This document shows positions 31,483 through 42,507 of a stretch of 64,000 nucleotides of DNA, in pieces. The stretch's first letter is position 1. Each line of letters begins with the position of its first letter. The notes beneath the pieces are model-generated. The model saw only the letters and a program-made list of their open reading frames with translations. It made no database searches and was not told the origin of the DNA. Made by a program: the position numbers and the translations under genes. The DNA is from Cylindrotheca closterium. Lineage: Eukaryota > Bacillariophyta > Bacillariophyceae > Bacillariales > Bacillariaceae. The DNA is taken from positions 147,183 through 211,182 of the forward strand of contig CAKOGP040000113.1 of NCBI GenBank assembly GCA_933822405.4, read 5' to 3'.

Positions 31483-33571
31483 TTATGCTTCCGTCTGAAG
31501 TACTCGTTCTGCAATCGGTCTCCATGCGCTTGCAGCTGATCGGTTCTGATGAAGAGCCATAGCAAGTCCCCGTAGAAGGATTGAGCAGCGTGACGCCATG
31601 AGTAACTCAGTTGGAAGCTGTACGATTGGATCTCGACTTTCCAAGTCTTCCATGAAGAGCTGAATATGCTTGCCCTGCAGTATTTTGTCGTTAATTGTAT
31701 CGTAACTCACTTTGGCATAAAGATAGAGAACTTCTGGGTCCATTTTCTCAGTTTTCATTCCTGCCTTTTGCATCAGCCTCACAATTTCTTCTTTATTGTC
31801 ATCATCAAGTGCAATGAGGAGCCGGGCAAATAGATGCCTTGTTTCCTTGGAGATTTTCTTAACCTGCCCATAATCAATTAACCCAATAGATGGACTACCA
31901 TCAACCTCACGAAGAAGCATGATGTTTCCTAAATTGATGGAGAAAAAAGATGAGATATGACAATAAAATAAGATATCCAATCGACTCTCTCTCGACATAC
32001 CGGGATGACAATCCCCATTAAAATATCCATCCACCAAGATTTCATGTCCATGAATGTAGAAAAGATCATCGATCATCTTTGCATGATTAACTAAGCAGAC
32101 GACAATGAGGCACAAACGGTGCCATGTGACTCCCAACAATTCCTTTTTTCTACTGTACTTACCTGGAAGTGCAGACTTGTCTTCGATCACTTTCATCTTG
32201 TTTCCTGGGAACCATCCAACTGAAATGTTATGCAGCTTTCTCAGAGTATTTGAAACCAGTCTCTGCTTGTTCAAGACTGAAATGTACATGTCATATTCGC
32301 TTGAGCTTGGACCCTTCAGCTCTTCTCCTCGTTCTTTTGCAAGCCTCTCCTTCTGCTTCATTTCTGACATGTATTGTTCTGTCGTCTTGCCTTCTCGTCT
32401 GGCTTGAATCCCCATCTCGTCTTTGAGACCATCTGCTAATTTGACCCCATGAAGTTCTTCCATGACAAGAACACGTTCTGTGCAAAGATGTAGGTAGGGT
32501 TTTGGGACTCGGCACGCTTTGCCTGGTCCCTCTAGTCCCGCCTTTCGAAGATTCTTACGCACATTTTCGAGCTGTTGACCTTCCTGGACATAGTCAAATT
32601 CGGTCATGAACTGCTCTTCTATCTCTTCGAGTGCTGGTACATGGACTGGCTGGGCAATTTGTGCAAACATTTTGATCGTGACAACATCACTGCGGTCCAA
32701 GGTGTAAGGTTGAGGTATTTTATGAGTCACTGAAACAAAAGCCCCAAGCGGCCCATCCTTACCCTCTAAGAATTCTTTCGACGTTTGGATATCGGACTTT
32801 AACAACTACTGGGGTCCCATTTTTCAGTGTTGCTCTGTGCACTTGGCCAATCGCAGCTGATCCAATTGGCGTTTCTTCAAACGAGCTAAAGACTTCGTCA
32901 AAATCAAGTTCACTCGAGACGATATCCTTGATCACTGTGAAATCTTGGGGAGGGACCTGGTCCTGTAGAACGCTCATTGTATCTTGCCAAATTTGTGGAA
33001 AAGCTCCACCCATATTGGCCGCCACCATCTGCCCACCTTTGATGTAGAAACCTTCAAGCTCGTATGCTTTGTCCAGGGCTGTTTTCGAAGTATCCGTATC
33101 CAGCTTGTCCCAAACGTGATCTGGTGACTTGTTGTACATATGATATCGATATTCAACATATTTTGGAATGGCAAAACTTTCGAAAACAAGGTTGAGGTTA
33201 CTATGGAAGAACCAAGCTCCTCAAAACTTCTTCACTCGTATTTCTCGTACGCACACCATCATCTTTTTCGATTTCGACCAAACAGCCACAACAGCCACAA
33301 CAGCCAAGTATTTCAATAGTTTTTGATCGTACCTATAGAAGCTCAAGCTTCGAGTCAACCCTTCCGTTCCACCGACATTATCGTGGACATATTTTGTTGC
33401 TCCAGCGGTTGCAAGCACAACAGAACCTCCCAGCAAAGGATACAGAACGCTCGTCCGAGAACCAGCACTTTCAGAGGAAAATGGTCGTTTGCCGTCTAAT
33501 CTAGACAAGCGAGCAAAGCGAACCAATCGGCTCTCTAGGTTTCCTTCAGACGCAAGCTTGCGTCGAATCAT
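31483..33571 (-). CDS. UbiB/ABC1 (COQ8-like) atypical kinase
   Basis: Five exons: 33571-33333, 33176-32763, 32689-32163, 32090-32001 and 31928-31483; introns 156, 73, 72, 72 and 72 nt or so; 571 residues. The phases join exactly to give, for example, ILRG-DVVTIKMF and SALP-VNHAKMIDD. The UbiB features are the KxGQ motif in FYIKGGQM, the Ala-rich loop GSAAIGQVHRA instead of a Gly-rich loop, Lys in VVVKVRYP, the catalytic GDCHPGNIML and the metal-binding IDYGQV (DFG-like). A hydrophobic segment lies near the N terminus after a basic, Ser-rich start. Such kinases support ubiquinone synthesis in mitochondria; plastid members act in prenyl-lipid metabolism. The N terminus favours mitochondria, but a plastid ABC1K cannot be ruled out. 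Confidence 0.88.
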
Positions 33572-34318
33572 CACTAAAGTGAGAACAAACTGATGGTGAA
33601 TGGCAACAGTTCGGGCAGATTTTGTTATGGCTTACGTCACGCGTGACTGAACGAATGAGTCAGTCAATCATTCAATCACGCACTGCAAAATGCACAGAGA
33701 AGCGATTAGTTTGAAGTGGCAAATATAAAATACGTGTACTGGTGTACCTGGTGTGGTACCAGGTTCCCGATACCCGTACGGAGCATGAAGCTGATCGGAT
33801 TTGACGAGTACTGTAGCTGGTAGATCTTGAGGACAGAAACATGCATCAAAACGTTTTCAACAATCAAAGTTAGATGAATACCATCTGTCGTTGGCCTTGT
33901 GAGAGGCTTTTCTTAAAATCGAAAAAAATGCTACCCAAAACGACTCCCAGATGTTATTTGTCAACACTGAGAGGGAGGAGGATACTGTAGTTAACCCTCC
34001 ACCCCTCTCTCAGCGTATGAAGTTTTGGAAGGACGCGACCTCAAATTACTCCCTAATTGTCCTGGTTCCGTTTGGCTCATCGACATCAAGCGACATTCAG
34101 CAAGTGGCACTGCCACTTAAATGGAAACTTGCAATCGTGTTTCAAGGCTAAGCGGTCGAAAAGAAAGGCTCAAAAACTTGAATGTATCCTTAAGTGTTGT
34201 TGTTTTTTGAGTCGTTCATTATACGCGAATCAAATCTGAAGGAAACCAAAAAGTCCGTAACGAAAATCTCTTGAAGCTCGGCAGAAGAAAACATAATTTC
34301 AAGGAGTCCAAGACCACA
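33572..34318. promoter_or_regulatory. long divergent intergenic region
   Basis: At 747 bases this is the longest gene-free stretch. It separates the divergent UbiB and DUF6824 genes. It holds a TGAGTCA heptamer (33656-33662), a GTACC-rich inverted repeat (33747-33763) and an imperfect inverted repeat whose outer arms are CTGAGAG (33967-33973) and CTCTCAG (34007-34013). A 66-codon frame at 33951-34151 has no recognisable features and I do not call it. Confidence 0.4.
33747..33763. repeat. short inverted repeat CCTGGT/ACCAGG
   Basis: Six-base arms CCTGGT (33747-33752) and ACCAGG (33758-33763) flank a 5-base loop. The same GTACCAGG core recurs at 8401, 15779, 36868 and 58586, always outside exons. 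Function unknown. Confidence 0.5.
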
Positions 34319-34933
34319 ATGACTGTCAACACCTTACACGAGCAATTGGCCCTTCAGGAGATGTCTCATGCATCACCATTGACGCATACATCTTCCTTGA
34401 ATGCCCAATTACGCCTTGCTCAGTTCATTGAACTGGAGGCAGCTATTCTCGCTCGGAGAGCACTAGTGCCATCTAGCTGGCTTCTTCGACAAGCCTTGGC
34501 AGACCGTGCAACCGGTTCATCAGGTGATATTGGCATGGTTCTAAAGAGCGCACGGCACTTTACTCCATCTTTCAGCACCACCACCGCTCAGAAGCCCAGC
34601 ACTATCAAGCCTGGTGGAGCTGGCCTGTCCCTTGACGTACCATCTGAACTCGACATCCTTTGCGGAAGGGGAGGGAAGTCAAATCACCACGCAGGAAATA
34701 AGCGATACCGCCAGGTCATCAGCGATATGAAAGCTCGCTATCGATCAATCGGATCCAAGACTGCAAAAACCCATGTCAGCAGAGCCATTGTCGAACATGT
34801 CCATGGCTACGGTGGTAGGTTTCTCCGCTTTGATACAGAGAAGCGGAAATACATTGTGCTGAGTGCTGCCGAGGCACGAAAGAAAACAAGCCAAGCGCTA
34901 AGAGAAGCCAAAGAAGTAAAGTGGACGAAATAG
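34319..34933 (+). CDS. DUF6824 domain protein
   Basis: Single exon of 204 residues; start at the ATG at 34319 because the longer frame begins with TTG. Residues about 109-195 are the DUF6824 domain, an expanded family in diatoms: DILCGRGGKSNHHAGNKRYR, then SKTAKTHVSRAIVEHVHGYG and GRFLRFDTEKRKYIVL. The domain is basic and may bind nucleic acid, but its role is unknown. The N-terminal half is Ala/Leu/Ser-rich with one amphipathic stretch (LRLAQFIELEAAILARRAL). No targeting signal. Confidence 0.85.
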   Translation: MTVNTLHEQLALQEMSHASPLTHTSSLNAQLRLAQFIELEAAILARRALVPSSWLLRQALADRATGSSGDIGMVLKSARHFTPSFSTTTAQKPSTIKPGGAGLSLDVPSELDILCGRGGKSNHHAGNKRYRQVISDMKARYRSIGSKTAKTHVSRAIVEHVHGYGGRFLRFDTEKRKYIVLSAAEARKKTSQALREAKEVKWTK

Positions 34934-35337
34934 ACGAGCTATATCTCAGTATTGTAACAATTGGATTTGTAAGTCTGCAACTAGGACTATTATTGATACT
35001 GCCCCCTAGCATTTGGGTTTTTCTGAAGAGAAAATCGGAGCTCGGTCATAGTCAAAGCGAAACTAGAATACAGAAAGGTACAAGGTTGGACATTCTGGTT
35101 GCTTCAAATGAAGGCAACATACGCATACAAAGATACATCCTCAAAACATTTGATTTTCTATACTTTTATCCAAGCTGCCTTTGTATATGTGCAGTGTGCA
35201 ATCTACTTTCAGCATACGTTTAACACAAATTTTCAAAGTATTCTCTTCGTGTATCAGACGATTGAACGCTCACCACCAACAATCACTTTACAAACAAGGA
35301 AGGCTCCCAACATGTCATTCACAAAAATCTTCACCTC
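34934..35337. other. intergenic, convergent 3' regions
   Basis: A 404-base spacer between the 3' ends of the DUF6824 gene and the cyclic-nucleotide kinase. Only short unsupported frames are present. Confidence 0.5.
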
Positions 35338-38100
35338 TTAGTAGTCCTCGAATATCTTTTGCTGTTCAGGCGTCAGTGCAGGATGTGTCTTTAGTGTCTT
35401 GTCTTCCAGGTGGTCCCAGTTTTCAAAATTTGATTTGTCGAGCGGATCTTTGAGTTCGGGTATCCATGGTGCCTTGATCTCTTTGTGACGAATTGCACCG
35501 AAATCGACAGAATCATACCAGAGATGTGCGTAAATTTCATTAATGCCTCGCGACAGGGAACCCAACCGCTTGGCTGGATCCAAGACAAAAAATCGTTGCA
35601 GCAGATCTTCTACTTCCATCGACATGACGCCAGCAGGTGGAAATTGATATTGAGCTTTGCAGATTCTTCGGAAAAGAGTGATTTGATCCATACCGTCGTC
35701 AAAGAAAGGTGTGTACCCTGCAATCATTTCAAACAATAGAACTCCATAAGACCAATGGTCTGCCCCCTTATCATGACCACGATTAAGAATGACCTCGGGT
35801 GCCAAGTAGAGTGGGGTCCCGCACAGTGTGTAGGTTTTGGTTGGGACATATTTGGCTTTTCGTTGCGAAAACACAGATGAGGAGTGTGAAGCCTAGAATG
35901 GAACCAAATTGCGATGATATACGTACCAAAACCGAAATCAACAATCACTGGATATCCAGTACTATCAATGAGCACATTCTCGGCTTTCAAATCCCTGTAG
36001 AGAATCTGTTGTCTGTGAATATGCGAAAGGCCCTCAAGAACAGCTGAACCGTAGAATTTGGCATCCTTTTCACTCATGCCGTCGTACGTCGTTTGATGCA
36101 TCAAACTGAACAATTCTCCACCTTGCACGACACCCAGAAGTAGGTATAAGTATTGCTTATCCTGATAGGTTTGCACAAGATTAATGACGAATGGATGTCG
36201 AACCTCTTTGAGAAGATTCTTCTCTTGAATCACTCCCTTTGCTTGGTGGTTTTGGATAAGTTCGTGTTTGGACTGGATTTTCAGAGCATATGGTTTGGTT
36301 CGACCTTCAGGACTTGCTGAGTTGGTAACAAGCCACACTTGGCCAAAGGTTCCTGCACCCAAAATGCCGTGTTTGACTAGTTGATCCAGATCGATATCAA
36401 GCTCACCAGTATCAAGGCGCTTTTCACTCTTTCCAGATGACAGCCTTGTGGTGTCAAAAATTTTCCTACAATCCGAAATTGAAAGCACACCGGCAACAAG
36501 ACCATCACTGAATGTTGTTACTGTGTACTTGGCAACAGTCCTTGAACTCTTCTTCAGCCCCCCAACGTCGACTTCCAGCATGTCTTCCCCAAAGTATCCA
36601 CCCTCATCAATGATGGTATCTCTTTCGCCATCAGCACTTTGCAAACGGACTTTTCCCTTCCGCACAAAGTAAAGCGCTGCTGTCGTCTTTTCTCCTTCCC
36701 TTACGATCGCTTTTTCGCCGCTAAACTTCTTATCTCTGAATTCACTGGCGAGTGCCGCAAGGGTCGGTTGTGATATCTTTGATGTTTGAAATATTCGTAG
36801 AGCAGCCTGTAAAGAAAATAGAAGGGAGTAGTTAGATACAGATACAAAGTCCTGATTCATACGCCGTGTACCAGGTACCGACGAAGTCAAATAGCTTACC
36901 AACTTTCGTCGATCTTCCGATTTCACCATGAGCATTGCCAGTTTTCCAACAACCTTTTCAAATGTTTCCTTGTCGATCGTCAGCGCAATTCCATTGGTAT
37001 TGGCAACGCAATCTGCTGATCGCGGCTCCTTTGCTAGCAAGGCTCTTTCGCCAAAGTAATCTCCTGGTCCAAGGACTTGGTCCTCGTAGTCTCTTGATCC
37101 AATGGTAATATTCTTGACAGAGATTTGCCCTTCTTGGATGACATAGAATGTGTCTCCTTCTTCTCCTTTGATTACGATATATTCACCCTCCTCGAATTTG
37201 CGCGGAGTCATTGTGTGTACAAGTTTGTTGAGGTCGGAAGCATCCAGGTCTTGCAAGAAGGTAATACCCTGCAACAGATTTTTCTTATCACCTTCAGCCT
37301 GTAGTGTTTGCGATTGCATGATGTACCGAAAAGTTTTCTGATCTACTCGATACACTGTAGTAGGCGTCTCCGCAATGACAGAAGCGGCACGAGGACTGGT
37401 GTATAGCAAGGCAAGCTCACCAAATGACTTGCCCTTTGTGGCATACCCCACCACGTTTCCACCTAGCTCAAACCGGACCTTCCCGGCTCTCATGATGTAA
37501 AAGAAATCACCTATGTCTCCCTGTCTTATTAAAGTATCACCCTGTTGTATTTTGCAACTTTCGAATGCATCAATGATTGTTTTCATCTCCCGGTCGGAAA
37601 GCGCCCTGAAAGGAGAATAGGAAATGTAAGCATCGCAGGTTCAACACAGAATACGAAATTCGCGATGGTCAATCATCCTTGTCAATCACTCACGAAAAGA
37701 CAAAGTTCTGTTCGAGTGCTTCATGAATAAATGATCTCTCTGCCTGGCCTTTGGGAAATACTGGGGCCTGGAAGGAATTAAGATCTTCCAGCGGTGCGGC
37801 GAATACATTTTTCAAATGGTGCACACCTGCACCCCTATCAGCACCTTTGGCAAGCTTGACAGCGGTCGTTTCCTTCAACTGGCTGACTAGCTGTGGCTTG
37901 GATGTAGCGTTGTTCATAAGTGGTCGAGCGTTTTTGCCATGGGCACCCAACAAATCTGGAGTACTGTCTGCTTGGATCTGCCTTATAATCTCTGATTCGC
38001 GTAGGTTGCTTTTAGGTGATGATGCATCCTTACCGCTGTTTTTACTGCCATCGACAACAGCGGCAGACGCCGTTTCTGGTTTACTTGACCCGCAACCCAT
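35338..38100 (-). CDS. cyclic-nucleotide-regulated AGC protein kinase (PKG-like), myristoylated
   Basis: Exons 38100-37694, 37605-36900, 36806-35927 and 35855-35338; introns 88, 93 and 71 nt; 836 residues. The start MGCGSSK is an N-myristoylation site with a palmitoylable Cys, so membrane anchoring is likely. Three cyclic-nucleotide-binding domains are in tandem: the first two have intact phosphate-binding cassettes (FGELALLYTSPRAAS and FGERALLAKEPRSAD), and the third (FGEDMLEVDV) lacks the Pro-Arg. The kinase domain has GAGTFGQV, YALK, ILYRDLKAEN, DFGFAK (completed across the last intron) and GTPLYLAPEVI. Regulatory and catalytic parts in one chain match PKG. The Ala after the binding Arg in cassette one is the PKA-type choice, so cGMP specificity is uncertain. 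Confidence 0.9.
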
Positions 38101-38514
38101 GATTTTGTTGCTTCAATCTCCCCAAGACGCAGACCAATATCAATGTGGAAGAGAATAAGTATGATTTGGTGTAAACACTGTTGCCGAGTTCAACTGATAG
38201 GGTATTAGACCAACTCGTTGTGACCCTAGCATCACCGCTTAAGTACCAATGTCATCTGAGACACAACACTGGACGAAAAAAGATCGCGCGAGTTGATGTG
38301 CGGACACAGTGCGGGGCAATTTGGACTCGCACGAGTTAATGCGTTGCATCTCGTTGTCGGAGAGGAAATCACCACAAGTTATTGAAAGGGAATCAATCAG
38401 CCCGATTGGATGAGATACAGGGCCACTATCTGAGTGGAATCAAAAGCACGAGAATAGCGCGCTTCCTTTGCCTTTGAACATAGTGCCTTTGGTTGATTCC
38501 TTCTTCGAGTCAAA
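38101..38514. promoter_or_regulatory. divergent promoter region
   Basis: 414 bases between the start codons of the kinase (minus) and the two-helix membrane protein (plus). Both promoters must lie here. No TATA box, repeat or RNA gene stands out. Confidence 0.4.
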
Positions 38515-39462
38515 ATGCGAGCATTAGACCAAAATGTGAGACAACGGCAGTCACAGGCCACAAGACTCGGCGAAAAGTCACAAAGGAGCAACTCAGCACC
38601 AACTTCATGGGAGCATAGATCCGACGAGGGATTCGAGTCATCAAATAGTGGGAACAATATACCGATGTACAATCCCCTTCACTTTTCCGATGAGATGAAT
38701 GGTGCACCTGGAAGCCCTCCTCTTGCCTCTCAGCATTCGACGTCTTACGACAAGACTAACGATATGATGCTTCGATCATCCGTCGCTATGGATGGTATCC
38801 ACGCAACGGGTGGAAAGCTTCATGCGCATTCTCTCGCATTGAATGCTGTTCCAGATTCCAGCTACCAAGCTTATCTGAAAGGACAGTCATTCAAAAAGAA
38901 AAATGGCTCCTTTATTGATGGGATATGTTTCGCCAAGTTCTGTGCCTTCTTTTCGACCGTGGCCATCATGTTCTTTATATTTGTGGGTATCATTATTGAT
39001 GTGCAGCCAATGTATTTGCAGGGTATTCTGATAAAACACCAGCAATACAATGAGAACCAGAAGATGCAAACATATTACGATTTGACTCAGGGCGAACGAC
39101 TTGACACAGCCCGTCGTGCTTACCAAGCAGCCTTCTTTTATTTCTTGACGGTCTGCGCCTGCCTCGCATATGCCTACAACTTTCACTTCTATTTTAACAG
39201 CAGGATGGGACAATATCATGATGTTCCAGATGCTGACCCGACCAATGAAAACTTTGGCACTGCCTCGTCAAAGGGTGGTCTGCCGATGTACAATAGCCAC
39301 ACAATGCAGGCGTACCAGCACGACCATAGGATAGGTTCTAAAGTATGGAACATGGCATCGTTGACCACGAACCGAGTTAGAATGCACATTGCATCCAACT
39401 GGCCAAGCTACGGAGAAAAGCGTAGGTCACGGCGGCGCCAAATGGGGGCAAAAGACGTGTAG
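38515..39462 (+). CDS. two-helix membrane protein, function unknown
   Basis: Single exon of 315 residues. The first 130 are Ser/Gln/Asn-rich and basic, probably disordered and cytoplasmic. Two hydrophobic helices lie at about 142-163 (CAFFSTVAIMFFIFVGIIID) and 204-222 (AAFFYFLTVCACLAYAY), separated by a polar loop of some 40 residues. The C-terminal 90 residues are again polar and end with a basic cluster (EKRRSRRRQ). The tetrapeptide PMYN occurs once before the first helix (50-53) and once after the second, which may be a repeated sorting or binding motif. No family recognised. It ends 67 bases from the stop of the convergent MORN gene. Confidence 0.65.
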   Translation: MRALDQNVRQRQSQATRLGEKSQRSNSAPTSWEHRSDEGFESSNSGNNIPMYNPLHFSDEMNGAPGSPPLASQHSTSYDKTNDMMLRSSVAMDGIHATGGKLHAHSLALNAVPDSSYQAYLKGQSFKKKNGSFIDGICFAKFCAFFSTVAIMFFIFVGIIIDVQPMYLQGILIKHQQYNENQKMQTYYDLTQGERLDTARRAYQAAFFYFLTVCACLAYAYNFHFYFNSRMGQYHDVPDADPTNENFGTASSKGGLPMYNSHTMQAYQHDHRIGSKVWNMASLTTNRVRMHIASNWPSYGEKRRSRRRQMGAKDV

Positions 39463-39529
39463 CTACATCAAACGACTGCGAAAAAATTCCACCAATGCTA
39501 TCATAACTTCTAGAATGGCTTCAATAGAT

Positions 39530-41349
39530 CTAACCGTTGAGAAATTCCCCCATAGTCCATGTACCTTCATACAAGACGGTGCCATCGGATGCTGTTTGAA
39601 TTCCCGTGCCATGCAACTTATCATTCTTGTGTTCACCTTTATAACGCCGACCGTCTGGATAGATATACTCTCCAAGACCTGAAAATCAAGCCATGACTTA
39701 GACAAGAGGAGAAGAAGCAAAATGTGATTACAAAAAGATTTTGGAAACTTACCATTCCGTTGATCTTGATGATACTCTCCTTCGTATCGCGATCCAATGG
39801 GCCAAGTTTCGATGCTGACAAGAAACGAATGTTGAGGCCAAAGTGAAATTATTCGATTCATCAAGAGGACCCAATACCACGTACCATCTTCCTTCCCGAA
39901 TTCCATCCACGTAGTCACCAAGATAGACTTGCCCGTCCGGCCAAATATAGACGCCTGAAAAATTGAGAAAATATGTTGGTACATAATGGTATAATGATCC
40001 ATGGGAAGTACAAGAACTAATCATATATTCACCTCTTCCATGAAATCTATCGCTTTTATAACCCCCTTTGTACAAATCACCATCAACAGTCAAGAAGACA
40101 CCATCACCTACGAAGAAAGAAACAAAACAATGAGTCAACCAAAGATCAGTCACCAGTCACTCACAACCTAGCGGTCATCTCTAATCATACCATGTCTCTG
40201 TCCATGCAACCACTGTCCAACATAAATTGATTGGTCATCAAACCGAATCAGACCATGACCATCGGGATTGCCCTCGATATCGAGCCATCCAGTGTAAACA
40301 CCAGGCGATCGACCAATATTGCATGCCCACTCGATTACGTGCTTCTTCCCCTGCATAACCTCACCAGGAAGATCTGACGGGAGAATGTGCGCCATTTCCA
40401 CAGCACCGTACCCAAACTTCTCGCCAAAAGTAGAGTTCATAATCTTTCGCGCCTCACGAAGTTGACCAAGTCGCTCCTGTCGTTCCTCACTCTCTGGAGT
40501 TCGAACATCATCAAGATCAAGTGAATCCAAGAGATCTTTGGTTTCATCAAATATTGTTTGGAGCGCTTCTTTGTCTTCTTTCAGCTCTTCTAGTTCCAAT
40601 TGCTGCTGTTCACGTTGTTCCACAAACGCTTGCTTGGTGAGCTGCAGCTCTTGAATAATGGAAGCTTGCTCTTCATTCTTCTGTTGGTACTCTTTCAATT
40701 GTGTGTTGAGTCTCTCAATCTGTGCTTGCTTTTGCTCCAGTAGAAGTTTATTTCTAGGAATCAATAGCTTCCAGTCATCAATCTGGCGCTCCCTTTCTAG
40801 GACCTGTCGCTGTAGCCGAACATTTTCGCGCTCAAGATCGTCGTCAGGGCCCTTTGTAGCTTCCACAGTCGCTGCAGCACGTGCCGCCGTCAATGATTCC
40901 TGTATATCCCTATTTTCGGCTGTGAGCTGCTTACACTCTCTTTCGAGCATCCCCAGACGCTCTTCCATTACTTTCACCCTCTGCTCTTCGTGAACACTTG
41001 CCAAGTCCTGCTCCTCCAGTTGTATCGTCAATCTTTGTTTTAACTCGTCTCTTTCTTTTTCAATGTTCTCCTTTTCAGTTGTGACAGCTGATATTGATTT
41101 CTGCGCCTCGGCAAGCTGTTCCTTAATCATTCCCAGCTCTAAGGAATTGCTGTCAGTAGCAGCAGATGCCTCTTCAGTGATACTTCCAAGCTTTTCAAGC
41201 ATCTCTCGTTGTTGCTTTTTCGCACTTCGCTTCTGCTTCTTCTTTTCCGCTTTAAACATTTCCTGTTCCAAGGCAAAGCGTTCCCTTTGCAGGTCCAGCT
41301 TCTTCTGGGCCACTTCCAGCTTGGACCATTCGCTCTGTATTGAACTCAT
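39530..41349 (-). CDS. coiled-coil MORN-repeat protein
   Basis: Five exons: 41349-40191, 40107-40033, 39954-39885, 39814-39753 and 39678-39530; introns 70-83 nt; 504 residues. The first 300 residues are a long coiled coil (for example LEQKQAQIERLNTQLKEYQQ). The rest holds about five MORN repeats: YTGWLDIEGNPDGHGLIRF, YVGQWLHGQRHGDGVF, YKGGYKSDRFHGRGVYIW, YLGDYVDGIREGR, YEGEYHQDQRNGLGEYIY and YKGEHKNDKLHGTGIQ. Most introns fall close to the same Gly of the repeat, three of four in phase 1, so each small exon encodes roughly one repeat. MORN proteins scaffold membranes, cytoskeleton or cilia-like structures. No enzyme domain is attached. Confidence 0.85.
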
Positions 41350-41664
41350 GTTGGTTTCAAGTATAAAATGAAATGGAACCTGCTATTATACCGCATACAC
41401 TTCCGTTTTGGGAAGGTTTTTTGAATCCCGATGTGTGACTTCTTCGATCGAATGAGAAGCAAGAAAAATCAATTACGACTCGTCGGACTAACGTAGAGTA
41501 CAATTCTTTCACAGGATGAATACCTGCTGTACCCAAAAACCAATCCATACAGCAATTTCACTTAGGAACCATTTTAAGCGGGTCCACCGTTGGATTTAAG
41601 TATTAAAAAAGAACTAGCAACTGTCTCTCGAATGAATCAATCAATCGATGAAACAAACTACGCA
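41350..41664. promoter_or_regulatory. intergenic region
   Basis: 315 bases between the MORN gene start and the thioredoxin stop, both on the minus strand. It holds the MORN promoter. No gene seen. Confidence 0.4.
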
Positions 41665-42341
41665 CTACTCTTCATCCAGTGCCTTTATCAACTGTTCAAG
41701 CTGATTTGGATCGGCTCCTGAAAAACGCTGCCCATTCGAGAAGATGAAGGTTGGAACCGCCGAGATTTGGAACTCTGCTGCGGCCTCGGAGTTGTCATCC
41801 ACATCAATTTTTCCAAAGCTAACTCCGTCGTATTTCTTGGCCAATTCTTCGTAGACGGGCTGTGGCGGATCGTGGTAACACCAAAGAATGCATTGAAAGC
41901 CGAGGTTAGAGGTATTGACAAAGAATTGCTATATGGGAGGATTTTGGAATTTCTGCTTACCTTGATTGCCTTGCAAGGTGGACACCTGAATTGACGGATA
42001 GAAGAATGAATGAACCATCAGTGCGAGGGTGAGTACACTAGTTGAATAAATACCATAGAAATGAATCGGCACCGTCGCTGGCTCAAAACCAACTTACCAT
42101 GTGGCTGTGAAGTACATGATGTTCTGTGGAAAATAGCAGATGTTTAGAAAATAGATCTAGAGTTCCATATTCGGGAAAGTTGGATCCGGTTGCCAACTTT
42201 GACAGTGGCGCGTACCTTTTGATTCACTTCTTGGAACTTGGTGGTGGCATCCATGTCAGAGATATTGATGACAGACATGAAGCGCTGCCCAAGCATAGGG
42301 CTTGTCACCTTTTTCAATGAATACGTCAATCTCAAAGCCAT
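41665..42341 (-). CDS. thioredoxin (WCPPC active site) in four small exons
   Basis: A dithiol reductase of 123 residues reconstructed from exons 42341-42216, 42123-42098 (26 nt), 41985-41961 (25 nt) and 41859-41665; introns 92, 112 and 101 nt, all GT-AG with phases 0, 2 and 0. The joined reading is YFTATW-CPPCKAIK-PVYEEL, with redox Cys52 and Cys55, KIDVDDNSEAAAEF, and cis-Pro95 in SAVPTF. The active site WCPPC is a known variant of plant h-type thioredoxins in place of WCGPC. The first 25 residues are basic and free of acids (MALRLTYSLKKVTSPMLGQR), suggesting a mitochondrial presequence. The microexon carrying the active site makes the gene easy to miss. Confidence 0.85.
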
Positions 42342-42507
42342 GATGGTGTTGTTTGTGCGAGAATAAGATGAACACTGTCGAAACATCCGGGTCGAACGAA
42401 TCAATCAATATTTATGAGATCGGCGATATGGTAGCTGTATAGCTACAGTAGAAAATACATTTTAAAAGTTTTAGTTGCAAGTAGGTCTTGAAAACTTTTA
42501 AAATTGT

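Noticed and set aside
33951..34151. 66-codon frame in the longest intergenic region
   Set aside because: No recognisable feature, no splice partner and length consistent with chance in AT-balanced DNA.
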